Shown: positions 8,242 to 17,801 of the stretch, in pieces
Layout: the number at the start of each line of letters is the position of its first letter
How positions within the stretch are numbered: the first letter of the stretch is position 1
Source of the DNA: Spirochaetales bacterium
GTDB taxonomy: Bacteria; Spirochaetota; Spirochaetia; Sphaerochaetales; Sphaerochaetaceae
Direction of reading: 5' to 3'
NCBI GenBank assembly: GCA_018433865.1
Contig: JAHDQJ010000013.1
Span: forward strand, 25,276 to 89,275
Length of the DNA stretch: 64,000 nucleotides
Program-made: the position numbers and the translations under genes
The notes under the pieces: generated by a model
Seen by the model: only the letters and a program-made list of their open reading frames with translations
Databases searched by the model: none
What the model was told of the DNA's origin: nothing

Positions 8242-9294
8242 ATGAGCATTCTGCAGGCGGCAATCATCGGTTGTGGAAACATCAGCAAGTACCACGTGGA
8301 AGGCATCAGGATGGCCGGCTCCAACGTCAGCCATGTGTGCGATACCAATCTGGCGGCTGCCGAGGCCGTCTCCAAGCAGACAGGGGCTAGGTTCACCGAT
8401 GATCACCGGAAGGTTTTGGATGACCAGACGATCGATGTGGTCCATATCGTGGTCAACTCGAACCTCCACCGCAAGTTTTGCATCGAAGCACTTGAAGCGG
8501 GCAAGCATGTGATTTGTGAGAAAACGCTCAGTGAATCGGCTGCCGACTCCCAGGCAATCATCGCATCTGCCCGCGAGAACGGAAGGATGCTCTTCACCTC
8601 ATACATGAAACGTTACATTCCCTCCGTAGTGCAGGCCAAGAAGCTCCTCGAAGGGACAGGACGCGTGATCAGTGCTCGGTTTTTCACCCGGCAGATGTGG
8701 GGGAATCTCTGGAACGGCGTACCGAAGGATGATTTTTTCAAGGTGGGAAAAGATGGCAAGAGCGAGGTGGTGAAACGGTATGGCGGTGGTATCCTCCATT
8801 GCGGAGGCAGTCATATCCTCGATCTGGTCTGCTATCTCCTCGGGCTTCCCGAATCAGTACGGGCGTACCAGGTTCGTCCAGACTACCTGGATTATGATGT
8901 GAAGACGAGTGCGACCCTCACACTCGGTGCATTGGACATCCAATTCGAAGCCTTGGCACATCCGCTTCCGTACAGCGGATTGCTTGGTGACGGATGGGAC
9001 GAAGGATTCGAGATCATCGGGACCAAGGGGCGGCTGCTTTGGAAGAGTTCCCTGTGGGATGATGTGGTTTCCAAGAGTTCCGTATTGGTGCATGAACGGA
9101 ACAACGGTGAGACCAACACCTATCAGTATCATCCTGTTTCACCCTTTGCGCTTGCGATCAAGGCCTTCCACGAGGATATCCGCAACGGTGTCCAGAGCGT
9201 CCAGGGTCCCGATACCGGCTACCATGTCGATCGTCTCATCGAAACCATGATCGCAAGCGCCACAGCCGGCAGGACGGAGACTCTTGCATGGTAG
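8242..9294 (+). CDS. Gfo/Idh/MocA-family oxidoreductase
   Basis: A 350-residue NAD(P)-dependent oxidoreductase. The N-terminal Rossmann fold begins with 'AAIIGCGNISKYHVEGI'; the usual EKP motif is 'EKTLSES' near residue 95, keeping the Lys but changing the Pro; 'GGGILHCGGSHILDLVCYLLG' supplies the sugar-binding and catalytic His/Asp region. It likely acts on the ring or a hydroxyl of a sugar, possibly as a partner of the dehydrogenase encoded two genes before. AAAGGAG sits 8 bases before the ATG. Its end overlaps the next gene by 7 bases. Confidence 0.9.
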   Translation: MSILQAAIIGCGNISKYHVEGIRMAGSNVSHVCDTNLAAAEAVSKQTGARFTDDHRKVLDDQTIDVVHIVVNSNLHRKFCIEALEAGKHVICEKTLSESAADSQAIIASARENGRMLFTSYMKRYIPSVVQAKKLLEGTGRVISARFFTRQMWGNLWNGVPKDDFFKVGKDGKSEVVKRYGGGILHCGGSHILDLVCYLLGLPESVRAYQVRPDYLDYDVKTSATLTLGALDIQFEALAHPLPYSGLLGDGWDEGFEIIGTKGRLLWKSSLWDDVVSKSSVLVHERNNGETNTYQYHPVSPFALAIKAFHEDIRNGVQSVQGPDTGYHVDRLIETMIASATAGRTETLAW

Positions 9295-10448
9295 AAACGT
9301 TTCTGACGCCGAAGCAGCGGATGTTCGATGCATACCGTGGAATCGCACATGAACGGCCACCTGTCGCTCCGGAGTTCTGGATCTACTACCCGGCTAGATT
9401 CCTGGGGACCGATCTGGTCACTTTCGAACGGGAGGTTCCGTTCCACCTCGCACTCAAGGATGTCTTCACTGCATACGCCTGCGAAGGGTGGGGAGCCCTG
9501 TTCTTGGAGCTTTCCCATCCGGAGGGTGTGGTCGATACCCGCATGAAGCGTCTTGACGACGACACCTTCGAGGAACGGACGGTGATCACCTATCATGGCA
9601 GAGAGTTCTCCAAGGCTACACGCTACCACACACAGAATCCCTCCTGGTCAGTGGAAGCTCCGGTGAAGGACGTTGAAGCGGACCTGCTCCCTTGGATGGA
9701 CTATCTGCTCGGACAGCCAGTGCAGTCCCTCGATACCCGCAAAGCCCGTACAGCCCTTGCCGAGGTCGGAAATTCCTACCTGCTCGAAGGATGGCTCGGA
9801 TTCCCCTTCTTCGACTTCTATGCGATCAACCGTCACGGATCGTTCGAGGCGGCGGTCTATGACTTCCTCGATCCTGCGTTGGAACCGGTCCTGCTCGATC
9901 TCAGGCAACGGCACAAGGAACAGATGATCGCCCTCGCCAAGCACGCGGCAAGCACCTGCGGTATCGAGAGCTTCGTCATCGGTTGTTCATACAGTTGCGT
10001 ATCCCTCCTCGGCTCACATCTGTGGCGAACATGGGACAAGCCGATGCTGATCGATGTGGTCCGTGCGATCCACGAAATGGGCAAACTCGTGCACATACAC
10101 TTCCACGGAAGGACCACGGATGTATTGGATGACCTGAGGGAGATCGGGGCTGACTGCGTCTGTCCGTTCGAACGGCCTATCGGTGGGGACATCGAAGGGT
10201 TCGATGGACTCGTCGAAGCGATGGCCCGCTTGGACGGGAAGGTTACCTTCAACGGAAACGTGCATACGGTCGATACGCTGATCAGGGGAACCGAAACGCA
10301 GGTTCGCACGGAAGTCTCACAGATCAAGGAAGCCGCGCACGCAACCGGATCTGCCCATCGCCTGATCATCGGCAGTGGCGATCAAGTCGGAAAAGAGACA
10401 CCGCAAGAGAACATCATCGCGATGATTGAAGAGGGAATGCGCGTATGA
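9288..10448 (+). CDS. Second URO-D-superfamily protein of the operon
   Basis: A 386-residue protein with URO-D-like features: 'TPKQRMFDAYRGIAHERPPVAPEFWIYY', 'HIHFHGRTTDVLDDLREIGADCVCPFE', and 'HRLIIGSGDQVGKETPQENIIAMIEE'. It is only distantly similar to the product at 7264, so two divergent members are co-encoded and could form a heteromer or act in sequence. The gene overlaps both neighbours by a few bases, so co-translation is likely. The substrate is unknown. The family assignment rests on the HxHxxG strand and the C-terminal barrel motifs. Confidence 0.75.
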   Translation: MVETFLTPKQRMFDAYRGIAHERPPVAPEFWIYYPARFLGTDLVTFEREVPFHLALKDVFTAYACEGWGALFLELSHPEGVVDTRMKRLDDDTFEERTVITYHGREFSKATRYHTQNPSWSVEAPVKDVEADLLPWMDYLLGQPVQSLDTRKARTALAEVGNSYLLEGWLGFPFFDFYAINRHGSFEAAVYDFLDPALEPVLLDLRQRHKEQMIALAKHAASTCGIESFVIGCSYSCVSLLGSHLWRTWDKPMLIDVVRAIHEMGKLVHIHFHGRTTDVLDDLREIGADCVCPFERPIGGDIEGFDGLVEAMARLDGKVTFNGNVHTVDTLIRGTETQVRTEVSQIKEAAHATGSAHRLIIGSGDQVGKETPQENIIAMIEEGMRV

Positions 10449-13273
10449 ACGACAACACGGATCATCAGGAGAAGATCGGCATCGTGGTCTCCCATACCCA
10501 TTGGGACAGGGAATGGCGGAATCCTATCTGGACCAGTCGCTACCATCTGATGCACTTCATGGACTCTCTGATGGATCTTATTGAGCAGAATGTCGATTTC
10601 CACCATATGGTGCTCGATGGACAGACCGTGATGATCCAAGACTACCTCGAGATGGCTCCCCAGCAGCGACCGCGCTTGGTGAGCCTCATCAAGAAGGGGA
10701 AGATCGCAATCGGTCCGTGGTACACCTTGCCAGACCTCTTTCCCGTCGGGGGAGAGTCCCTCATCCGCAACCTGGGCAAAGGCATGGTACTGTGCAGGGA
10801 GTTGGGGTACAACCCGACGATCGCCTACACCACCTTCGGGTGGGGACAGAGTGCGCAGATGCCGCAGATCTACAAAGGATTCGGACTCGATTTCATCATC
10901 ACTGCCAAATATGTGTCGCCTGAACGGGTAGCCGACAGCGAGTTCCTCTGGAGTGCCCCCGACGGTACCACAGTGCTCGCTTCACGATTGGGAGAGGACG
11001 CCCGCGCCAACTTCTTCTTCAATGCCTATATCCCCATCAGGCATGGTATCGGGTACAAGAGCGATGCATATCGCTATCATTGGGGGAAGTCCACCGTATT
11101 CAGATCTGCATGCAGCGAGAGAGCGGATGAGGATTTCCGAACCTTGGTCGGGTCGGGTTCCTACCATGCCGATCAAGTCACCGATGGCATCATGTCTGCA
11201 TGGAATGCCTATGATGCGACTACCGTCGATGATGTCAGGCTCCTGCTCTGCGGATCGGATGCTACCGAGGCATCACAGATACTCCCGCGTATCATCAAGG
11301 AAGGGCAAGAGAGCGGTATCCGTCTTGTCCACGGCTCCTTGGAAACCTATGTGGCGTTGTTGCGGGAGCGATTGGTTGCCAAGGACCTGCAGGTTGTCGA
11401 GGGAGAGCTTCGTGACGGACCGGCTGCCGCGGTCACGGGGAATGCACTCGCGGTCCGGGTTCGCAACAAACAGCTGAATGCCCTCGTGGAAATGCAGCTC
11501 ACCCGATACGCCGAACCGTTGCTTGCATGGGCTGCGCAGATCGGGAGCCCTGTGGCACATGCCGATACGTTCACCCAACGTGCCTGGGAATACCTCTTGA
11601 AGGCTCACAGCCACGACTCCATCAATGGGGTCGGACAGGACAAGAATTCCGAAGATACCGCCTACCGTCTTCGCCAAGCGAAGGAACTGGCTTCCGTGTT
11701 GACCGACAGTGCTGTCGGTGAGATCCTGAAGAGGATCGATACTGCTCCCTTCAAGCGTGATGAGACCCTCCTGTTTGTCTATAATCCGCTCAGCATGGGG
11801 CGCAGGTCGACCCTCTCCATCTCAATGGACATTCCTCTGGCGGAACATGCCTGGACCGTATCACTGGTCGATTCGACAGGAACCAGGTATCCTGTGCAGG
11901 TTCTGGACAGGAACGAGCGACTGGTAGCGATCGATGATCCCGATGCACGACCGTGGACCTATGATTGCCAACGGATCGAAGGCCTGTTCACCACCGGTTC
12001 GCTCCCTCCTTGCGGGTGGGAAATCTACGCAGTAAGGATCGATGAGCGCTTTGAGCGCAATCGCATCTGGCCCCCTGCACGGGTGACCGAGGAAGCTTCC
12101 ATCGGATACGCCGATTCCTTGGAGAATAGATTTGTCAAGGCAACCGTACTGCCTGACGGGACGGTCCGCCTTGAGGACAAGCTCCGCGGCAAGGTCTATT
12201 CGGGGCTGCTCTCCCTTGAAGATACCGGGGATGTCGGTGATTACTGGGTGCACAGCCCTGCCTATCATGGAAAGACAATACTCTCCACCGCCATCCAGGC
12301 ACGGGTGATGCTAGGTCCGAACGGACCGGAGGAAGGTCAACTCATCGTCGAGCTCGAGATCGATGTTCCCGCAGGTGCCGATATGGTTCACCAAGGACTG
12401 ACTAACGAGGGATACCGAAGCGATCACCTCACCAAGCTCTCAGTCACACACTCCCTCTCGCTCAGAAAGACCGAACCCTTCCTTCGGGTACGTACGAAGA
12501 TCGAGAACCGTGCGAAGGACCATCGCCTCAGGTTTCGGTTGCCTTTGGGATTCCAAGCAGTGAAATCGGCTTCGATGAGTCATTTCCACCTTGATACCAG
12601 AGCCGTGGAACCTTCGGTGATTCCCGGAAGGTCGAACGGGTATTGGCCTGACATGCAGACCCATCCGATGCGCCGGTGTGTCGATGTCTCTGACGGCGTT
12701 TCAAGCCTTGCCGTACTCACCGAGAGCTTCTTCGAGTATGAGGTGGAGCGTACAGGCATGGAAAGCACCTTGGTTTTGACAGCATTCCGTTCGGTGCGGA
12801 ACAAGATCTGTACCGAATACCGGACGTACACCGACCACACCGGACAGGAGGGGGGACAATCACTCGGAACGCTTGCGTACGAGTATGCGCTGTATCCTCA
12901 CGGTAACGATCCCGATGAAGTACCTGTGTTGCAGGTGGCCGACGAGTATCTGCTGGATCCGTTGGCGTATCAGTTCAGCGCTTCGGCAGAAGGCACACTT
13001 TCAGGTACACAGGGCATGCTCAGCATCGACAATCCGCAGGTCCAGCTTTCGGCAATCATTGCTGCTGATGAAGAATCGGATATGGTCGTCCGCCTCTGGA
13101 ATGCCTCCGACCAGTCGCAATCATGTACCTTGACCACATACCATCCCATTGCATTCGCAGCGTATGCTTCGCTTGATGGCACCAGCCTGAAAGATTCCAT
13201 ACCTGCACATGACCATTCGATACGTGTCCGTCTAGGACCTTGTGAAATCGTAACACTAGTGATTGGAGCTTGA
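10445..13273 (+). CDS. GH38-type alpha-mannosidase-like protein with altered active site
   Basis: A 942-residue protein with the architecture of GH38 alpha-mannosidases: N-terminal catalytic barrel, a helical middle domain and C-terminal beta domains. The zinc motif 'SHTHWDREW' gives His19 and Asp21, and 'HSHDSING' (388-394) supplies the later His. The segment that normally reads D-x-F-G-H and contains the nucleophile Asp is here 'TTFGWGQSAQMPQI' with Thr129 in place of the Asp and Trp for the His. Cleavage of an alpha-mannoside is the family role, but this substitution may mean another nucleophile or another substrate. No signal peptide is seen, so it acts in the cytoplasm on an imported oligosaccharide. 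It overlaps the previous gene by 4 bases. Confidence 0.82.
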   Translation: MNDNTDHQEKIGIVVSHTHWDREWRNPIWTSRYHLMHFMDSLMDLIEQNVDFHHMVLDGQTVMIQDYLEMAPQQRPRLVSLIKKGKIAIGPWYTLPDLFPVGGESLIRNLGKGMVLCRELGYNPTIAYTTFGWGQSAQMPQIYKGFGLDFIITAKYVSPERVADSEFLWSAPDGTTVLASRLGEDARANFFFNAYIPIRHGIGYKSDAYRYHWGKSTVFRSACSERADEDFRTLVGSGSYHADQVTDGIMSAWNAYDATTVDDVRLLLCGSDATEASQILPRIIKEGQESGIRLVHGSLETYVALLRERLVAKDLQVVEGELRDGPAAAVTGNALAVRVRNKQLNALVEMQLTRYAEPLLAWAAQIGSPVAHADTFTQRAWEYLLKAHSHDSINGVGQDKNSEDTAYRLRQAKELASVLTDSAVGEILKRIDTAPFKRDETLLFVYNPLSMGRRSTLSISMDIPLAEHAWTVSLVDSTGTRYPVQVLDRNERLVAIDDPDARPWTYDCQRIEGLFTTGSLPPCGWEIYAVRIDERFERNRIWPPARVTEEASIGYADSLENRFVKATVLPDGTVRLEDKLRGKVYSGLLSLEDTGDVGDYWVHSPAYHGKTILSTAIQARVMLGPNGPEEGQLIVELEIDVPAGADMVHQGLTNEGYRSDHLTKLSVTHSLSLRKTEPFLRVRTKIENRAKDHRLRFRLPLGFQAVKSASMSHFHLDTRAVEPSVIPGRSNGYWPDMQTHPMRRCVDVSDGVSSLAVLTESFFEYEVERTGMESTLVLTAFRSVRNKICTEYRTYTDHTGQEGGQSLGTLAYEYALYPHGNDPDEVPVLQVADEYLLDPLAYQFSASAEGTLSGTQGMLSIDNPQVQLSAIIAADEESDMVVRLWNASDQSQSCTLTTYHPIAFAAYASLDGTSLKDSIPAHDHSIRVRLGPCEIVTLVIGA

Positions 13274-13276
13274 ATC

Positions 13277-14479
13277 ATGACACACACACCGACCGTAGTC
13301 GTCGCAGGCCATCTGTGCCTCGACCTGACCCCGCAGTTTCCCCCGGATACCCCGACTGACATGGGAAAACTCTTCATTCCGGGCAAGCTGATCAACATGG
13401 GAAGCATGACCATCGCGACCGGGGGCCCGGTTTCGAACACAGGTATCGCGCTCTCGATCCTCGGTATCGATACCGCGCTCATGGCGAAGATCGGACAGGA
13501 TTTCGTGGGGAAAGGAGTGCTCGAGCAGTTCTCCCGTCATCACGTGACTTCCTATCTGCAAGAAGTCCCTGGTGCAGATACCAGCTACACCGTGGCGTTG
13601 GTACCGAAGGGGATGGACCGCATCTTCTTGCACTGCACCGGGGCGAACGACACCTTCGATTCCGGCGACCTCGACTACGATCTGATTGCACAGGCAGATC
13701 TGTTCCACTTCGGCTATCCTCCCCTGATGAGACAAATGTACGTGGACAACGGGAAGGAATTGGTTGCCATCTTCAAGCGGGTGAAGGAGAGCGGAGTCAC
13801 CACCAGCTTGGACCTTTCGTTGCCCGATCCGAACAGTGAGTCGGGTAAAGCCGATTGGCAGCGGATCTTGGAAAAGGTCCTGCCTTATGTCGACCTGTTC
13901 TTGCCCAGCATCGAAGAGTCCTCATTCATGGTGGATAGCCAACTGTATCAATCACTGCGCTCATCAGCTACCACCACAGACATGCTGGAGCACCTGGACA
14001 TCAACGACCTGCCACGGATCAGCGAACGGTTCCTCAAGATGGGTGCGAAGATCGTGGTGGTGAAATGCGGCGTGAAGGGTTTCTCGATCCGCACCTCTTC
14101 CGCGGAAGTCCTTTCGCACATGGGGAGACTGAAACCTGCAGATATGGGCAATTGGGCCGATCGCGAGCTCCATGAAGAGAGCTTCAATGCGGAGCCGGTC
14201 GTGTCGGCTACCGGTTCGGGGGATTCCAGTATCGCAGGATTCCTCTCCTCCCTCGTGCGGGGATTCCCGATCGAGGATTCGATCAGGATGGCCTGTGCAG
14301 TCGGCGGATTGAACGTACGGGCCTATGATGCGATCAGCGGAATCAAGAATTGGGATGAGACCCGTGCATTGGTAGCCGCAGGGTGGGAAAAGAACTGCTT
14401 GCAAGTGAGCGGTGACTACTGGACCTACGATGCCGCTAGACAGGTCTGGATCGGTCGGCACGATTCCCAAAGGAGCTGA
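13277..14479 (+). CDS. PfkB-family carbohydrate kinase
   Basis: A 400-residue ribokinase-like protein. 'VVVAGHLCLDLTPQFP' opens the fold; 'GGPVSNTGIALSILGIDTALMAKIGQDFVGKGV' is the first PfkB signature and 'SATGSGDSSIAGFLSSLVRGF' the second, with the catalytic Asp in GSGD. It probably phosphorylates the sugar released by the preceding or following glycosidase. It is somewhat longer than typical members (about 310 to 340) with an insertion around residues 215-245. It lies 3 bases after the GH38-like gene and 6 bases before the GH36 gene. Confidence 0.9.
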   Translation: MTHTPTVVVAGHLCLDLTPQFPPDTPTDMGKLFIPGKLINMGSMTIATGGPVSNTGIALSILGIDTALMAKIGQDFVGKGVLEQFSRHHVTSYLQEVPGADTSYTVALVPKGMDRIFLHCTGANDTFDSGDLDYDLIAQADLFHFGYPPLMRQMYVDNGKELVAIFKRVKESGVTTSLDLSLPDPNSESGKADWQRILEKVLPYVDLFLPSIEESSFMVDSQLYQSLRSSATTTDMLEHLDINDLPRISERFLKMGAKIVVVKCGVKGFSIRTSSAEVLSHMGRLKPADMGNWADRELHEESFNAEPVVSATGSGDSSIAGFLSSLVRGFPIEDSIRMACAVGGLNVRAYDAISGIKNWDETRALVAAGWEKNCLQVSGDYWTYDAARQVWIGRHDSQRS

Positions 14480-14485
14480 ACCTCC

Positions 14486-16765
14486 ATGCACGGTATCGAG
14501 CGCTATTCGACATTCACGTTCGGGGACATGACCGTCTCCTATCTGCTCGATACCGCAAATGGACGAATCGGTTTCTTGCTGCATCCACGATCAAAGCCCG
14601 ATCGGTTGGATCAACATCGCATGGACCTATCCGAAGTTTGTGAGGTGAGCCGCTATATCAATGGGATAGGAGCAAAAAGTCCTGCTTCCTTCCGCCTGGA
14701 ACCGCTGGTTGTCTACGCTGTGGCAGGCTCGGTCCGTCAGGGCGGACTTACTGCCGGAGTGTCGCAACGTAACGATTCGAGCAGCGACAGGTGCAAGTTT
14801 GTCAGCCAGGAGGCGAAGACTGAGGGAGGCAGGACGACAGTCATCACCATTTCTCGTGATGAGACCTCGGGGATAGAATACCTGCATGCATTGACGTACT
14901 GCCAAGATGAGCGGCATGTGACCATGCGGTCACGTTTGAGAAACCGCAGTACAGAAAACCGCATGATCACCATGGCCCACGGGGGGGCACTGGGATGCAT
15001 CTCTCCGTATGCGACGTCGACCCAAGGAAATCGGTTGACGATCCATCGCATCAGGGGAGGGTGGTCGAACGAGGGGAGACGTAAAAGCGAAACGCTCGAG
15101 TCGTTGGGGTTGGAACAGTCCTGGTCGAATCACGCACTTCGGTGTGAACGGTTCGGACAAGCCGGTTCGCTCGCAAATCTCCGTTGGTTCCCTGTCGTCG
15201 CAGTGGAGGACGAGCAGGAACACGTGTTCTGGGGGTTCAAGCTCGCATGTCCGGCATCATGGCAGATCGAGATCGCCGCACAGGATGATTTCCTCAGTAT
15301 CTCAGGAGGATATGCCGATCAGGAGATGGGACACTGGTGCAAATGGTTGGACCCGAACGAGGAATTGGTCTTGCCTGAGCTCTTGGTCAGTACGGCCTAC
15401 ACACAGGATTTCCTTGCATTCGCCCAAAGGATTCCGCTGGCATCAAGACCACTGTCTAACGTTTCACGTCTAAGTGATCCGGTGGTGTTCAATGATTGGT
15501 GTACCGTGTGGGGTGCGACATCAGACGCATCGGTGAGAAGATTGCTTCCTCTCTGCAAGGAAGTCGGGGCACATTACTTCGTCATCGATGCGGGATGGTA
15601 TGCTGATGCACAGGGGTCTTGGGCGGAAGGACAGGGAGATTGGATACCCTCTCTGGCACGCTATCCCGAGGGGTTGGCACACACCTGTGCGATGATCCGG
15701 CAACAGGGAATCGTCCCCGGCCTCTGGTGCGAACCTGAGGCAGTCGGGCCCAAATCAAGTCTGTGGGAATGCCACGATTGGTTGCTTCACAAGGATGGGG
15801 TTCCGATCCAGGTGGGTTGTCGTCGTTTCCTTGACCTGAGAAACCATGAGGTCCTGGACTACCTTGAGCGGAAGCTGGGCACACTCATCTCTTCATGCAC
15901 CTTGGGATACCTGAAACTCGATGCAAATGAGTCGGTCGGCATCGGTTGTGATGGAGTGGAATCGGCCGGTGAGGAGCTGCGGCTCCATATGGAAGGGTTG
16001 AGCAGTCTCCTCAGGCGTCTCGGGGAAAGATTCCCCGATCTGGTAATTGAAAATTGTGCGGCCGGAGGCTTGCGATTGGAACCGCACATGGTCGGACTCG
16101 CCACGATCACCTCGGCAACCGATGCGCATGAGATCATCAGCATCCCCATCATCGTGGCCAATGAGTACCATATGGCCCGACCGGATCAATTGCTGGTCTG
16201 GACCGTACTGCGCCAGGAGGACGATCCTAGGAGGTTTCACTATACGCTCGCCTCCTCATTCCTTGGCATCATGTGTCTCAGCGGTGACCTCCCACTCCTG
16301 CATGGATGGCAGAAAGATCGTCTCAAGGAGGCCATCCGATTGCATGAAGCCTCCCGTATTCTGCGACAGGATGCCTCGATCAGGATATGGGGAGAGCCGG
16401 TACGTTCCTACCTGGAACCAAAAGGATACCAAGCGGTGTTGTTCGTTCGCGAACACACCTTGCTCATCGTCATGCACACATTCGCCAGTGAAACGACTAC
16501 ATGCACCCTTCCGCTTGCACAGTATCGTCCACAATCCATCGCATGGCAGTTCAGCGAAAGTTCACTCACGTTCGACTTGCAGTCCTCGGGAGATCTCGTC
16601 TTCTCGCATGTCCCTCCCTTCAGTGGGATGGTGGTGAGTCTTGCGCGCCGGGCAGATATGTGCGCAACACCATCGGATACGTGTACACCAGCTCATAGCC
16701 CTACATATGATCCATCTGACCAAAGTGCCCATGGAAGCAAGAATACCGTCTCCAATCCCACATGA
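14486..16765 (+). CDS. GH36-family alpha-galactosidase-like glycosidase
   Basis: A 759-residue protein with a GH36 layout: N-terminal beta-sandwich, barrel, and C-terminal beta domain. In the barrel 'FVIDAGWYAD', 'PGLWCEPEAVGPKSS' and 'YLKLDANESVG' are recognisable, with Asp479 the expected nucleophile. The acid/base region reads 'NCAAGGLRLEP', with Glu532 where most alpha-galactosidases have Asp. No signal peptide is found, so it would hydrolyse an imported alpha-galactoside in the cytoplasm. The last 40 or so residues are rich in Thr, Ser and Pro and have no family counterpart that I recognise. It is the last gene of the operon. Confidence 0.88.
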   Translation: MHGIERYSTFTFGDMTVSYLLDTANGRIGFLLHPRSKPDRLDQHRMDLSEVCEVSRYINGIGAKSPASFRLEPLVVYAVAGSVRQGGLTAGVSQRNDSSSDRCKFVSQEAKTEGGRTTVITISRDETSGIEYLHALTYCQDERHVTMRSRLRNRSTENRMITMAHGGALGCISPYATSTQGNRLTIHRIRGGWSNEGRRKSETLESLGLEQSWSNHALRCERFGQAGSLANLRWFPVVAVEDEQEHVFWGFKLACPASWQIEIAAQDDFLSISGGYADQEMGHWCKWLDPNEELVLPELLVSTAYTQDFLAFAQRIPLASRPLSNVSRLSDPVVFNDWCTVWGATSDASVRRLLPLCKEVGAHYFVIDAGWYADAQGSWAEGQGDWIPSLARYPEGLAHTCAMIRQQGIVPGLWCEPEAVGPKSSLWECHDWLLHKDGVPIQVGCRRFLDLRNHEVLDYLERKLGTLISSCTLGYLKLDANESVGIGCDGVESAGEELRLHMEGLSSLLRRLGERFPDLVIENCAAGGLRLEPHMVGLATITSATDAHEIISIPIIVANEYHMARPDQLLVWTVLRQEDDPRRFHYTLASSFLGIMCLSGDLPLLHGWQKDRLKEAIRLHEASRILRQDASIRIWGEPVRSYLEPKGYQAVLFVREHTLLIVMHTFASETTTCTLPLAQYRPQSIAWQFSESSLTFDLQSSGDLVFSHVPPFSGMVVSLARRADMCATPSDTCTPAHSPTYDPSDQSAHGSKNTVSNPT

Positions 16766-16902
16766 TGCTGCATGGGGTTCTCCTCTTCTGATTCCTTCAA
16801 AACGTCTTTGTTGCTGCATACATGCTGAGCATGACCCTACGGGAACTCAGAAAAAAACCTGCTTTGGGATGATCAATTCCCATCGGTACGGAACCTTTGA
16901 GA

Positions 16903-16932
16903 TTGCGTAGATACAAGCCTGTTGCATATACT
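16903..16932 (+). promoter_or_regulatory. Possible promoter of a leaderless lipoprotein gene
   Basis: TTGCGT (16903-16908) and TATACT (16927-16932) are spaced by 18 bases. The -10 box ends 6 bases before the ATG at 16939 and there is no Shine-Dalgarno-like sequence, so transcription would begin at or very near the start codon. The -35 box matches only its first three bases. Confidence 0.35.
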
Positions 16933-16938
16933 CTATCC

Positions 16939-17616
16939 ATGAAGAAGAATCTGCTTGTTTTGCTGCTCGCAGTCATGCTCCTCGCTCTGCTTGGTTGTGC
17001 ACAGGAGCCGACGGTGACCATGTTCAATGACCATGTGATCGCCATGTGGGCTCAAACACTCGAGCCCTATGCTGTCGATATCGCATTCCTGGGCGACTCC
17101 CGGGTTGCCTTGGCCAACTGGCAGGAAGCATATCCTGACAGAGAAGTGGTCAATCTCGGCATCGGGGGTGATATCATCGAAGGGAACATCCAGAGACTTC
17201 CGCTGCTGGAGGCTCTTGATGTGACCCATTGCTTTCTCGCGATCGGCATCAACAACTGCAACCGGGACAATTTCTCCGCCGCATCATTCAGGACACAATA
17301 CGATATCCTGCTGTCAGAACTTGAAGAGCTCGGCATCACCGTCTATGTGCATACTGCTGCCGGCCTCACCACGGAGAATTCCACGTTGAATGCCACGTTG
17401 GTCAACAGGATCAATGCCAACATGCTCGTGGCGAATGAGATCATCCGGGATCTGGCTGATGATCATGATATGGAACTCATCGACATGGCAGCACTCATGA
17501 ACAACGATGACGGGACGCTCAAGACGGAATACAGTTCGGATGGAATCCACTTTTCTGTTGCGGGGAACCAGTTGTGGTTCGAAACGCTACGACCGTACGT
17601 TGATGCGATTCCTTGA
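16939..17616 (+). CDS. SGNH/GDSL-hydrolase lipoprotein
   Basis: A 225-residue lipoprotein. The signal peptide 'MKKNLLVLLLAVMLLALLGC' ends in a lipobox with Cys20, so the protein is membrane-anchored outside the cytoplasmic membrane. 'IAFLGDSRVAL' (block I, Ser54), 'LGIGGDII' (block II Gly), 'AIGINNC' (block III Asn105) and a late 'DGIHFS' (block V Asp-His) form a full SGNH catalytic set. It could deacetylate or de-esterify a polysaccharide taken up by the flanking sugar systems. A start 42 bases upstream is possible but would put charged residues before the signal peptide. Confidence 0.85.
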   Translation: MKKNLLVLLLAVMLLALLGCAQEPTVTMFNDHVIAMWAQTLEPYAVDIAFLGDSRVALANWQEAYPDREVVNLGIGGDIIEGNIQRLPLLEALDVTHCFLAIGINNCNRDNFSAASFRTQYDILLSELEELGITVYVHTAAGLTTENSTLNATLVNRINANMLVANEIIRDLADDHDMELIDMAALMNNDDGTLKTEYSSDGIHFSVAGNQLWFETLRPYVDAIP

Positions 17617-17617
17617 T

Positions 17618-17660
17618 TATCAGCGAGTGAACACTCAAGATCACGTCTGATACTTTTTTT
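17618..17660 (+). terminator. Rho-independent terminator after the SGNH gene
   Basis: TATCAG (17618-17623) pairs with CTGATA (17647-17652), with a smaller GAGTG/CACTC stem inside the loop, and a run of seven T (17654-17660) follows. It begins 2 bases after the stop codon. Confidence 0.55.
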
Positions 17661-17731
17661 AACAGTTGGACTGTCATTTCTTGGTTGGAATGGAATGTCT
17701 GTTGGTCATAATCCAGTCACATTGGTGCCGG

Positions 17732-17760
17732 GCATCTCTCCTCCATGAGGGCGAAGATGC
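17732..17760 (-). terminator. Hairpin downstream of the LacI gene, possible terminator
   Basis: GCATCT (17732-17737) pairs with AGATGC (17755-17760), and CCTC (17740-17743) pairs with GAGG (17747-17750) inside. It lies between the convergent SGNH and LacI genes. No clear T-run is seen on the minus strand, so termination is inferred from position. Confidence 0.35.
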
Positions 17761-17801
17761 TACCATACCGGAGGGATAGGAGAACAAGGTATCAAGTATG
17801 T

